The notes under the pieces: model-generated
What the model was told of the DNA's origin: nothing
Seen by the model: only the letters and a program-made list of their open reading frames with translations
Databases searched by the model: none
Part shown: in pieces, positions 43,707-52,927 of the stretch
Position numbering within the stretch: the first letter of the stretch is position 1
Layout: each line of letters starts with the position of its first letter
NCBI GenBank assembly: GCA_001247695.2
Contig: LGRX02029303.1
Span: 1 to 64,000, forward strand
Direction: 5' to 3'
Origin: Cymbomonas tetramitiformis
Lineage: Eukaryota > Chlorophyta > Pyramimonadophyceae > Pyramimonadales > Pyramimonadaceae
Length of the DNA stretch: 64,000 nt
Made by a program: the position numbers and the translations under genes

Positions 43707-46700
43707 ATGCTATATTCAGATGATGAGATTTTCGGCGGTCGGCCGGGATGCGCGCCTGCGGCGGCGGGATCTCGGTTGGCCGGCGGGAATTTCGGGCTGG
43801 GCGCGTCCTCACGGGCGCGTTCGGGGGGCCGGTCGTTCCGGGGCCCGGGCTCTGTGGAGTTCTGGGGTGCTGTGGGGCGGTCGGAGGGTCGGGATTGGCG
43901 TCCCGGCCAGGGGGGGGGAGGTGTGCGGCGCTCTCTGGAGAGCCAGTACAAGACCCCCGAGCCTCTGACACCTCCTCCGGGGCTGTCAGAGGTGCCTCCT
44001 GAAGACCAACGGTCCGCAGTGCCTGCACAAGGAGCGAGCCGTAAGTACTCCGCGGGCCGGGGGCGCTTGCCAGCAGTACCTGCACCCCTTAGAGGCCGGA
44101 CAGCCGCAGGGGGTACGCAAGGGGTACGCCGCGGGCACCCGGCGCGGGAGGATCGCGAGCGAGCCGGTTCGAACCGGGCGCTCAGAGGTCCGGCAGGAGC
44201 CCCGGAGCTGGAGATAGGAGTAGCTCCGTCAGCCTCCATGCTCGAGTCAGGGCCGGAGCCGACGCGCGTGGAGCGCCAGGAGCGCTTCTCAGGGGCCCAC
44301 TTGGCTACGGTGCGCGCGCGGGAGTCCGACCACCGGTCCCTGATCGGTTTGGAGTCCAGCGACTCCGGGTCGGAAGAGGAGCGCGTGCGTCGGGCCCTCG
44401 CGTCCGAACCAAGGATACCAGCCACGCGGCTCGAGTGGGTAGAGGCGCCACCGGGCTTTGAGTGTCCCTCAAATGGCGCGCTGGTTGTCTACGGAATCGA
44501 GCAGCAGACTTCCTCATCGGTTGAGGGGAGTAAGCTGTCGGTCCAGGCCTTGGCATGGCACCCGAAGGTGCAGAGTGCACCCCCAGCAGGCTCAGAGACC
44601 GCTAAGCCTGACCTTGAGAGGCGGGTGAAAGCGTTCCTGGGTAGGCAGCGGCAGTCCCAGCTGGCAACAATCCTCGGCGAATGGAACGCCGCAGTTGTAC
44701 TGGCGGCGCAACGCCGGGAGCGTGGCACTCTCGCAGCCAGCCGGAGGGAAGCTCTGTTGCTGACCCATGCATGGAGTGACTGGGCTGAGAACGCGAAGCA
44801 ATTCGTGCGGCTGAAGCACTTTCACGCCGGGGTGCGTCAGCGTCAAGTCCGCGCGTTCTTCTCGGCCTGGCAGCGGCATCGAGAGTCGGTCCAAGGGAAG
44901 AAGGTTCGATGGGGGGAAGTTCAGGGGGTCCTGGACCATCGGAAGGAGCGTCTGATGCGAAGCAGTTGGAGCACTTGGCAGAGCCACCTAAAGGCGTCCA
45001 AGTGCGACAAAGCTAAGCCTCGGGCGAGTCCTGAAGAGGCGAGCCGGTGGCTAGACGTCCGCCGAGGACTGCGCTACCTGGGTCGGGACCAGGAAGTGAC
45101 TGGTATCGTGTGGTTTCAGCACGACGACCACGGTCTGAGTGCTTCGGGCTCCTACCAGCTGGAGTTGTACCAGCAGCCCTTGGCGGAGACCAAAAAGGTG
45201 TTACAACAAAAGAGAACTGATCCTTTCAACTCGTTGGAAAGGACCAGTTTCAGAGCTTTTGTTGTGAACATCAACCGTCCAGGTCAGCTGGTAGGACGCG
45301 GCGTGAGCCTTCGGGACGTTAGGAACGCTGTTCGGGTCGCCGTCCAGAGCTCGCGCCGTCGGCCCCCGAAGGACCCTCCCACTCCTCCCACGGACAAGCG
45401 CTGGGCTAACCGGTTCGCGTTGTTGTCGTCATCTGACGAGGAACCGGTAGAACTCAACGTGGGGCCTCGGGAGGTTCCGAGGATGGCGCGGGTCGCCACG
45501 CGCCGGAAACCGACCAGGTCGCGCCGTAAGTCCTCGGAGGACCCGTTGTCATCGGAGAGCACTCCCCCGACAACGGATCGAGACTCCCGCATGGAGGTGC
45601 CCACAGAAGCACTCCTCCGGGCTACTACCGCAAGGAAGAAGGGAAAGAGGGTTCCGAGAAAGCCCTCCTCGAGCCCAGACGCCTCCTCCTCCTCAAGCGA
45701 GAACTCTGCTCGTACGAGCGAGTCCTCGCTTGTCTCATCTCTCAGCAGCAGTGACCGTAAGGAGCTGCAAGACTTGAGGGAGGAGCTGCGCAAGGAGTCT
45801 CAGGGGCGCGCAGCGGCGGCTGAATCTCTGGCCGAGAGAATGGCTGAGCAGCTCCGGGAGAGTCAGCGGGTTTCCGACGAGCGTCGGGCTGCAGAACAGG
45901 CAGCGGCAGAGGAGCGCCAAGCTCAGCTGACCCGACAGCTGCAGGAGAGCCAAAAGTTGGCCGAGGAGCGCCAAACCCAGCTGAGCCTTCAGATGCGTGA
46001 GAGCCAGAGAGTCCTCGAGGAGAGACTTGCGTCGGAGGCGCTTGCTGTAGAGGAGAGCCGCGTAGCTATCCAGCGGGCTGCTGATGAGCGTATCGCTCAC
46101 GAGCTAGCCGCGCAGGAGCAACGAGCTCTTGACCAGCAAGCCGCCGAAGCACGCAAGCAGGCCGAATCCGATCAGCTTGAGGAGAGGTTGCAGGCTGCGG
46201 TGGCCGCCCAGATTCAGAAGCTGGTGTTAGCCCAATCTTCTCCTTCAGGGCCGGTCGAGTCAGGTGTGTCGATTCCGAGTCCGGAAGCAGAGACGCCGTC
46301 ATCCGGGACGCACCGTGGCTTGGTCGAGACGGCTTCGGCCACCACCTGTGACGTCAGGGGGCTGTCGGCGCCCACTCCCGTGAAGGTGCAGCAACCGCAC
46401 GCCTGGGACATGGTCTCTCTCCCGGTGCGAGTCTGCCAAGCCATCCGGGAGAGGGTGGTGGAGCACGGTAGCGGGGGTGTGGACGCCCAGTTCCTGTTCT
46501 ATAAGGTAGCTCGCGAATACCGCGAGGCGGGTCAGGCGGACGAGCACGGGCCTGCGGCTTGCCGCATCCGTAATGTTGCACGGGCGACGGTCAGGACTGG
46601 CGAGCGAGTCCTCACCTCTCAGGTGGTCATGGGCTTCAGTGAGTCGTGGAGCTCTGACATCCCGGGAGGGGAGTGCTCCCGGTGCGGGTGCAGTAGCACG

Positions 46701-48200
46701 GAGAGCAGTGTCAGGTTTTGGGCCTGTCAGGTGACCCATAAGGTCAGTCCGATACCCTTCCCCAAGCCCCAGTACTTGCCGTTGTGCGGGTTCTGTACGG
46801 CGGATGTGTGGCCCCACGCGCTCGACAACTTCCCGGTGGTGTCACCTCCTCCTCAAGGGGGGGGGGTGGTCATAGCCTCGTCGGAAGTTGGCATCCCCGA
46901 AGGCTCCGGAGGGTCCGGCAGCCCTAGCGACCCTAGCGGTCCAAGGGGACCTGGAGGATCCGGCGGAGGACCCAGCGGTCCAAGCGACCCTGACGGTCCC
47001 AGGGGGTCTGGCGGCGGGTCCAGTGGAGGGCCCGGTGGACCCGGAGAACCCGGCGGGCCCAGCGACCCGGGTGATCTCGGGGGCCAAGGGGACGACGCGG
47101 ACGAGAGTGGTAGCTATTGGAGCGCCGCGAGTTCGGCTCGGTCTCGTGGTGGGTCCTCACACCGCAGAACGGAACAGGACGCCCTCAAGTGGGCCCTCAA
47201 GATGATAAGCGAGACGGTGGACCGGTATGATACCGCCGTGGAGGGGTCCGGCCACGCGTTCGGACCGCTCATCCGGTTCGTGCGTCAAGTTAGGGAGCTG
47301 CTGGATTTAGAGCCGGTGCGCTACGCCATGATGATGACGCGCCTTGGGCCGTCGGCGAGTGGAGAGAGCGGCCAGCCGGTGCTGACGACCCACAGCTTGA
47401 TGTCGGAGGTAGCTAGGCATTGTTTCTCGGCAATGGGCTCGGAGCGCCGGGAGCTCCAATCCATACTGGCAGCATCTCGGGAGAGAAGGGACCTCACTCT
47501 GGACGTGATGGTAGCCCCGTTGGCACGGTTGGTGGTACCTGACCGAGCTGAGATGGCTGCTCTGGGACCGTTCTTGCGCCGAGTGCGGCAGAGTCAGGAT
47601 CGTCATTCCCGTACGGTCCGGGAGTTCTGGGACGGGGTGCATCTCGCGCATGACATAGTGAGCATGTTAGCTAGCCACGGTCTCACCACTTCTATACCGG
47701 AGGAAGAGATTTTGGATATCTTCCTCACAGGGCTGACGCCGGATTTGAGAAATAGAGTATCTCTCATCGCCGAAAGGCAAAGCTCCTCGGTTCTGTCATT
47801 GGACAGAAAGAACCGCCAGGACCGGGATCGGCTGCTCGCTTGGGCGATAGAGGCCGAACGGGAGCTGCGTCAGAGTTCGGAGAGACGGTCGTCCCTGCAG
47901 CTGCTGGCTCATGTGGAGGTGACGGAGGAAGTGATGGCCCTAGCAGCGTCGGCTAACACTCCAACACCTACAGGACAGCGCCTCGGGTCTCCGGAGTACG
48001 AGGGGTGTCGTCTGTGCAAAAGCCTGGAACACTACGCCCGTGATTGCCCGCAGCGGGCAGAAAGACCCAAGGAGTGGGCTAAGTGTATCATGGAAGAGGC
48101 GATCGCGATGATAGGGGACCCGGAGGAAGCTCTCGCGGCCATAGGGATGGATTTTGTCCCGGAGGACGTCTCCCAGCCCGAGGCGTCCTCCACGCAGTAA
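43707..48200 (+). CDS. Giant gypsy Gag (about 1,497 residues)
   Basis: The ATG at 43707 opens a frame to TAA 48198-48200. The N-terminal third is Arg/Gly/Pro-rich. Tryptophan-spaced helical repeats follow at about 44640-44990 (LLLTHAWSDWAENAKQF, RAFFSAWQRHRESV, RSSWSTWQSHLKASK), resembling Sfi1-type repeats. Then comes a long Glu/Gln/Arg coiled coil at about 45770-46210, a collagen-like Gly/Pro/Ser tract at about 46900-47090, and a capsid-like helical domain at about 47170-47890. A single CCHC zinc knuckle, CRLCKSLEHYARDC (C-x2-C-x4-H-x4-C), lies at about 48008. Only the last two parts are usual for gypsy Gag; the protein is three to four times the usual size. Confidence 0.85.
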   Translation: MLYSDDEIFGGRPGCAPAAAGSRLAGGNFGLGASSRARSGGRSFRGPGSVEFWGAVGRSEGRDWRPGQGGGGVRRSLESQYKTPEPLTPPPGLSEVPPEDQRSAVPAQGASRKYSAGRGRLPAVPAPLRGRTAAGGTQGVRRGHPAREDRERAGSNRALRGPAGAPELEIGVAPSASMLESGPEPTRVERQERFSGAHLATVRARESDHRSLIGLESSDSGSEEERVRRALASEPRIPATRLEWVEAPPGFECPSNGALVVYGIEQQTSSSVEGSKLSVQALAWHPKVQSAPPAGSETAKPDLERRVKAFLGRQRQSQLATILGEWNAAVVLAAQRRERGTLAASRREALLLTHAWSDWAENAKQFVRLKHFHAGVRQRQVRAFFSAWQRHRESVQGKKVRWGEVQGVLDHRKERLMRSSWSTWQSHLKASKCDKAKPRASPEEASRWLDVRRGLRYLGRDQEVTGIVWFQHDDHGLSASGSYQLELYQQPLAETKKVLQQKRTDPFNSLERTSFRAFVVNINRPGQLVGRGVSLRDVRNAVRVAVQSSRRRPPKDPPTPPTDKRWANRFALLSSSDEEPVELNVGPREVPRMARVATRRKPTRSRRKSSEDPLSSESTPPTTDRDSRMEVPTEALLRATTARKKGKRVPRKPSSSPDASSSSSENSARTSESSLVSSLSSSDRKELQDLREELRKESQGRAAAAESLAERMAEQLRESQRVSDERRAAEQAAAEERQAQLTRQLQESQKLAEERQTQLSLQMRESQRVLEERLASEALAVEESRVAIQRAADERIAHELAAQEQRALDQQAAEARKQAESDQLEERLQAAVAAQIQKLVLAQSSPSGPVESGVSIPSPEAETPSSGTHRGLVETASATTCDVRGLSAPTPVKVQQPHAWDMVSLPVRVCQAIRERVVEHGSGGVDAQFLFYKVAREYREAGQADEHGPAACRIRNVARATVRTGERVLTSQVVMGFSESWSSDIPGGECSRCGCSSTESSVRFWACQVTHKVSPIPFPKPQYLPLCGFCTADVWPHALDNFPVVSPPPQGGGVVIASSEVGIPEGSGGSGSPSDPSGPRGPGGSGGGPSGPSDPDGPRGSGGGSSGGPGGPGEPGGPSDPGDLGGQGDDADESGSYWSAASSARSRGGSSHRRTEQDALKWALKMISETVDRYDTAVEGSGHAFGPLIRFVRQVRELLDLEPVRYAMMMTRLGPSASGESGQPVLTTHSLMSEVARHCFSAMGSERRELQSILAASRERRDLTLDVMVAPLARLVVPDRAEMAALGPFLRRVRQSQDRHSRTVREFWDGVHLAHDIVSMLASHGLTTSIPEEEILDIFLTGLTPDLRNRVSLIAERQSSSVLSLDRKNRQDRDRLLAWAIEAERELRQSSERRSSLQLLAHVEVTEEVMALAASANTPTPTGQRLGSPEYEGCRLCKSLEHYARDCPQRAERPKEWAKCIMEEAIAMIGDPEEALAAIGMDFVPEDVSQPEASSTQ

Positions 48201-51200
48201 GGGGCGTGAGCCCCGAAGCAGCGGGGCAACAGGGGCACGGAAGCCCCGGACCTGTGCCTTGCAAGGTGCAGGAGTTGCGCGATAGGTGGAGGAGGTGTCG
48301 AAAGCACCTCAGTGGCAGTGCTAGGAACCACCTGCGGGAAAGAACTCGAGCGGGGAAGCCAGAAGGCGACCTCGAGGATTTGTGCATGATGGCGGCCACC
48401 CGTACGGAGCTCTCTCAAGAACTTCCGGAAAGGAGGTGCGTTGAAGAACGCGTCAAGCTGGAGCAGGCTGCCTACCGAAAGGCGGCCAACGCGCCTGTTT
48501 GTACTACGGCGCAGCGCTTAGAGGCGGGAGTGGCCGTTAGACTTAAGCCACACGCCTCTGGAGTAGTTGTCAGGCTCCAGCCAGCCACTGGCAGCACGGT
48601 TGAGACATGTGCTGCTTACCGTCAGCATCTGGAGAACCAAGGGACGGACGTTGCCAGTGTCCGGAGGCATTGGAAGTACCGGAAGCAGCGCGAGCCCCAA
48701 CGTCAAGTCAGACAGCTGCTGAGGGTGCAGCGAGCAGACGGACGCTTGCGTCCGACCATCCGAGCGCTGGAGCGACACGTGGCGGAGGGGGCCAACTTGG
48801 CAACCGGCTCGCGTAAGTTGGAACTTTGGAGAGCAGGACGTAGGAGGCGTTCCCGACAGAACTCCCTGGTGTCTAAGGCTCTGGAGGAGAGCGCAACCCG
48901 GAGTGGCCTGGAGGAGTGCAGGAAGTGTCTGGAGCGTCTGAAGCGAGTCCGGGAATACAACCGACGACGCCGTGAGGTCTTGGACCGGGAGGCGGGTCGG
49001 CCTGTTCAAGTAGCGCGAACTCGGAACGAGAAACCGAAGTCGGAAAAGGTCCCAGGCCCCAGTCGACCTTGGTTGACTAGGGGCAAGGCCCGCTTGGCGT
49101 CGGGACGCAGCCGGAGAGCCTGGCTCTCGGGGGAAGGCAAATTGCGCCGTACTACCGACTTGGAGGCTCAATATAAGCGAGAAGACAGGCCAGTCCCGCT
49201 CACCGAGATCGAGCGCCGGGCGGACTTCCATGCCTTTGTGCAGGAGAGCAGAAGTCAGGAGCAGCGTGAGTTCCTCGAAAAATGCGAGTTTTCCCATCGG
49301 GACGAGCAAGTTAGGGGGCGCATCGCTGCCAAGCGTGCGGCGGCGACTATACAAGTAGCTGTGTATCCGCCGGACTACCAGGATCCGGGAGTGGTCCGAC
49401 AGGCGGTTTTTACCGGCCTCTTGGCTGATGCGTGTACGTGGCCTCTGCCGGATTCAGACTCGGACTCGGAAACTCCGATTGCAGATCTGGGTTGTATTAT
49501 GCAGAATGGCGACGTGAGTCCGGGTTGGTGTGAGTCTTTGGCGGCAATGTCTTCGCTGAGAAACGCCCCTAGAGGGTTTAGCAGACACAGTAAGAAGCCG
49601 ACGTTGTTGTTGTTTTGGGCGTGGATCGGGGGCGTTCGGGTCAAGGTGTTGGTGGACTCAGGGGCGTCCACCAATATCATCGCCGCGGACACCGTTCGTC
49701 GCCTCAAGGGATTGCAGCCGGTGCGCCACGAGCAGGCGATGCGAGTCAGAGTTGCTGACGGCCGGACTTATGACGCTAATTCGTGCGTACGGCCCCGCCT
49801 TCAGGCGGAGACGTCGAAGGGGACGTACGGCCAGCAGGTCGAGCTCCGAGTAATGCCCATAGACTTAAAGGTGGACGTTATTTTGGGTGGGCCATGGCTG
49901 GCGGACCTCTCCCCAGTCACCTTGGACTATAAGAACTGGGGGTCGGTTCGCTTTAGCAAGGGCAAGGAGGAGGTTGTCATCACCGGTTGTTCGCCCGGGT
50001 CTCCGGAGCCGAACCGAGCTAAGGACTCGGCCATGGCCCTGGTGCAGGGAGTGATTCTGAGTCAGCGTCGTGCCCGGCGGGACCTACGGGCCCTTCGTGC
50101 AAAGGAGGAGTGTGCGTTTGTCGTCTACCTAGCTCCGGACGGGTCGTTTGGGGCGACAGCGTTCGACAGTGGGGGGAGAGATTCGGGCGAGGACTCGCCA
50201 AACGACGTCGTAGCGGGTCTCGCCTCGGAACCTTCTTCCGACGGCGAAACGGTCTCGGACGACCCGAACGGTGCCCTGGCAGAATCCCCCTCGGAGTCTA
50301 CCTCCGCGCCGGAGCCGTCCTTGCATCCGTTGGCTTCGGACACTGGCTCGGATAGCGACGGGTTCTGGGCGGAGTACCCAAGGGACAACAACGGGTCCGG
50401 AGCAGGGTCTTCGGGGACCGAAGGTAGCCAGCACTTAGAGCGGGTAGCAGCGCTGGCTGCGGATGTCCGTCCGGCGGGGTTCGTGGGTGCTGTCGAGGAG
50501 GACAGTTCGACCGACCCCCTAAGCTTCTTTGCCAGCAAGCGGGAAGCGAACGGGGCGTTTGCGCTGTTGCCGGCGGCCGTGCGTAGACAGGCCATAGAGG
50601 ATCATGCCGCGGGCAAGCCAGCTACGTGGCACGCTCAGGCGGCTGCTGCGCTGCGGCAGGGGCGACAGTTGGTGGCAGAGGGACGCCCGCGGGTGAAACG
50701 GAGGCAAGTGCGCTGGAGCGACCAAGTGGCCGCAGTTGCACCCCCAGTGGAGAGGGAGCCTACTAAGGCTCAGGCGGCAGATGCCGCACCAGCCGTACCC
50801 TCGGTACCGGTCCTAGAGCCACGAGAGGATGAGATAGACGAGTCAGTGTCGCCAGAAATGTGGCAACAGCTTAGGGATTTGGAAAAGGAGTTTGAGGATG
50901 TGATTTGCACAGAGTTGCCGGAATCGGTCCAGGCCAGGGAGTACAAGGCTAGTGTCCGTCTGAGACCGGACTGGCAAGGGAACCCGCTGTATCGCAAGGG
51001 GTATAAGTTGTCCCAGGAAGGGTTGCGCCAGTTGCGTCTGCAACTAGACGAGCTCCTAGCCAAAGGGTACATGCGACCCTCAGCTTCCCCTTGGGGGTGC
51101 CCGGTGTTGATGGTGCCTAAGCCTAGTAACCCTAAAGAGCTGCGTCTGGTCATTGATTATAGGCAGATCAACGAGATCACAGTCAAGGACAAGTATCCTT

Positions 51201-52927
51201 TGCCCGACGTCCAGAGTCTGCTAGACGACCTCCAGGGAGCAACGGTCTTCTCCACGATGGACGCGCTATGGGGATTCTGGCAGATACCCATGAGTGCGGA
51301 TGACGTGGAGAAGACAGCCATGACCACTCACTTCGGAGCGTATGAGTGGTTAGTCATGCCCATGGGATTGTCTAATTCCCCGAGCACGTGGCAAAGGATG
51401 ATGACCCAGTACCTGGGGCACCTCCCCTTCTGTAGGGTCTTCGTCGACGATATCATGATCTTCAGCGCGGACGATCCCGGAGAAGGGGGTGCCCCTGGCA
51501 GAAATGCCCATCAGGTACACTTGGATCACCTGCGTCAAGTGCTGGAGGCGTGTCGGAAAAACTCGGTCTATCTCAAGAAGTCCAAGGTGAAGTTGTGTAA
51601 GCGAGCAGTCCGTTTCTTAGGGCATGTAGTGGATCGGGATGGATGCCGTCCTCAACAGGATAAGGTAGCGTCGGTGCGCGATTGGCCGGATCTAGAAACG
51701 GTCACCCATGTACGGCAGTTCTTGGGTATGTGCGGGTTTTACCGGCGATACATCCAGAACTTTGCCGACCTGGCGTACCCGCTGACCCGACTCACCAAAT
51801 CCGGTGTGGAGTGGGCGTGGGGGAAGGAAGAAAAAGCAGCATTCAACCGTTTGAAAGCAGCTCTGATCTCTTCCCCAACTCTAGCACTCCCTGACCAAAG
51901 GGGAGCCGCGGACGGATCTAGGCCTTTTTGTGTGCAGACAGATGCCAGCGGAGTCGCCCTAGGAGGAGTACTCATGCAGGATTTTGGGCAGGGCTTGCAG
52001 CCGATAGCCTTCGAGAGTCGGCAGTTTTCGAGTGCAGAGCAGAACTATCACGCAGGAGAGCGGGAGTTGTGTGCGATACACCATTGCACCGCAATCACCT
52101 GGAGGCACTATTTGATCTTCACATCCTTTAAGCTTATTGGAGATCACAAACCCCTGCAGTGGCTATTCGCTCCGGCACGCGAACTCAGCCGACGGCAAGC
52201 CCGCTGGTACGAGGACTTAGTAGAGGTAGGCGTGCATCAGATGGAACACGTCCCAGGGTGGTGTCTGGTGGTACCGGATGCCCAGTCCCGACGGCCCGAC
52301 TATAAGGAGTTGTCGGCTAGGGAAGGGTTGAAGGAGAAGGGTATCGTCGACCGTTCTACGGACGGCCCTCGAGTCTCGAAGCGTACCGACGTCCCTAGTA
52401 AGGAGATCCCAGAGAAAGTCGACGAGGACGAAGACCCGGCTTCCGTCTTAGACGCCGTCTTTGAGTACAGTGACTCAGAAGACGAGTCAGTGCCACCCAC
52501 CAGTCCCCCAGTTGTGATCGGAGAACTTACCCACCTGAATGGGCTTACTTGGGTAGAAACCCCGGATCTCTGGTCAGACGCTGCAGATACATTGAGGGTA
52601 GGAGAGAAGGCTCTCGAGGACGCAGAGTCACTGGCTGCTGTCACTAGGTCCGCCCAAGTCAGGGAAAGAGAGTCGGCTACCCCGGTCGGCCATCACAGCA
52701 ATCAGGCAACCGGCTCCCACTACGATCGAGTGGTGGACCGGCAGGACTGGAGACTAATTAAGGAACGCTTCGATGAGATAGTTGCTCAGTACGGTCCGTT
52801 CGACGTTGACGCTTGGTGTGACTCCATGGGGGTTAACCGGCAAGTTGAACACTTTTGGACTGACTGCTTGAAGGAGCAGTGGCGCGGGAACCGGGAAGCA
52901 CGTGTGGTGCAATCCGCCGTACACTAA
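48083..52927 (+). CDS. Gypsy Pol, part 1: protease, RT, RNase H, start of Dam-like domain
   Basis: The frame overlaps gag by at least 118 nt in the -1 frame, so Pol is presumably made by frameshifting. A long basic linker precedes the aspartic protease (VKVLVDSGASTNIIA, DVILGGPWL; about 49640-49900). The RT is at about 50950-51640 with SASPWGCPVLMVPK, YPLPDVQSLLDDL, FSTMDALWGFWQIPM and FVDDIM. RNase H is at about 51930-52290 with FCVQTDASGVALGG and GDHKPLQWL. A further acidic linker leads to DRQDWRLIKERFDEIVAQYG followed by PFDVDAW (about 52740-52815), the N-terminal part of a phage-type Dam methyltransferase. The frame is lost near 52901 and the last 10 residues are not real. Confidence 0.9.
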   Translation: MYHGRGDRDDRGPGGSSRGHRDGFCPGGRLPARGVLHAVRGVSPEAAGQQGHGSPGPVPCKVQELRDRWRRCRKHLSGSARNHLRERTRAGKPEGDLEDLCMMAATRTELSQELPERRCVEERVKLEQAAYRKAANAPVCTTAQRLEAGVAVRLKPHASGVVVRLQPATGSTVETCAAYRQHLENQGTDVASVRRHWKYRKQREPQRQVRQLLRVQRADGRLRPTIRALERHVAEGANLATGSRKLELWRAGRRRRSRQNSLVSKALEESATRSGLEECRKCLERLKRVREYNRRRREVLDREAGRPVQVARTRNEKPKSEKVPGPSRPWLTRGKARLASGRSRRAWLSGEGKLRRTTDLEAQYKREDRPVPLTEIERRADFHAFVQESRSQEQREFLEKCEFSHRDEQVRGRIAAKRAAATIQVAVYPPDYQDPGVVRQAVFTGLLADACTWPLPDSDSDSETPIADLGCIMQNGDVSPGWCESLAAMSSLRNAPRGFSRHSKKPTLLLFWAWIGGVRVKVLVDSGASTNIIAADTVRRLKGLQPVRHEQAMRVRVADGRTYDANSCVRPRLQAETSKGTYGQQVELRVMPIDLKVDVILGGPWLADLSPVTLDYKNWGSVRFSKGKEEVVITGCSPGSPEPNRAKDSAMALVQGVILSQRRARRDLRALRAKEECAFVVYLAPDGSFGATAFDSGGRDSGEDSPNDVVAGLASEPSSDGETVSDDPNGALAESPSESTSAPEPSLHPLASDTGSDSDGFWAEYPRDNNGSGAGSSGTEGSQHLERVAALAADVRPAGFVGAVEEDSSTDPLSFFASKREANGAFALLPAAVRRQAIEDHAAGKPATWHAQAAAALRQGRQLVAEGRPRVKRRQVRWSDQVAAVAPPVEREPTKAQAADAAPAVPSVPVLEPREDEIDESVSPEMWQQLRDLEKEFEDVICTELPESVQAREYKASVRLRPDWQGNPLYRKGYKLSQEGLRQLRLQLDELLAKGYMRPSASPWGCPVLMVPKPSNPKELRLVIDYRQINEITVKDKYPLPDVQSLLDDLQGATVFSTMDALWGFWQIPMSADDVEKTAMTTHFGAYEWLVMPMGLSNSPSTWQRMMTQYLGHLPFCRVFVDDIMIFSADDPGEGGAPGRNAHQVHLDHLRQVLEACRKNSVYLKKSKVKLCKRAVRFLGHVVDRDGCRPQQDKVASVRDWPDLETVTHVRQFLGMCGFYRRYIQNFADLAYPLTRLTKSGVEWAWGKEEKAAFNRLKAALISSPTLALPDQRGAADGSRPFCVQTDASGVALGGVLMQDFGQGLQPIAFESRQFSSAEQNYHAGERELCAIHHCTAITWRHYLIFTSFKLIGDHKPLQWLFAPARELSRRQARWYEDLVEVGVHQMEHVPGWCLVVPDAQSRRPDYKELSAREGLKEKGIVDRSTDGPRVSKRTDVPSKEIPEKVDEDEDPASVLDAVFEYSDSEDESVPPTSPPVVIGELTHLNGLTWVETPDLWSDAADTLRVGEKALEDAESLAAVTRSAQVRERESATPVGHHSNQATGSHYDRVVDRQDWRLIKERFDEIVAQYGPFDVDAWCDSMGVNRQVEHFWTDCLKEQWRGNREARVVQSAVH

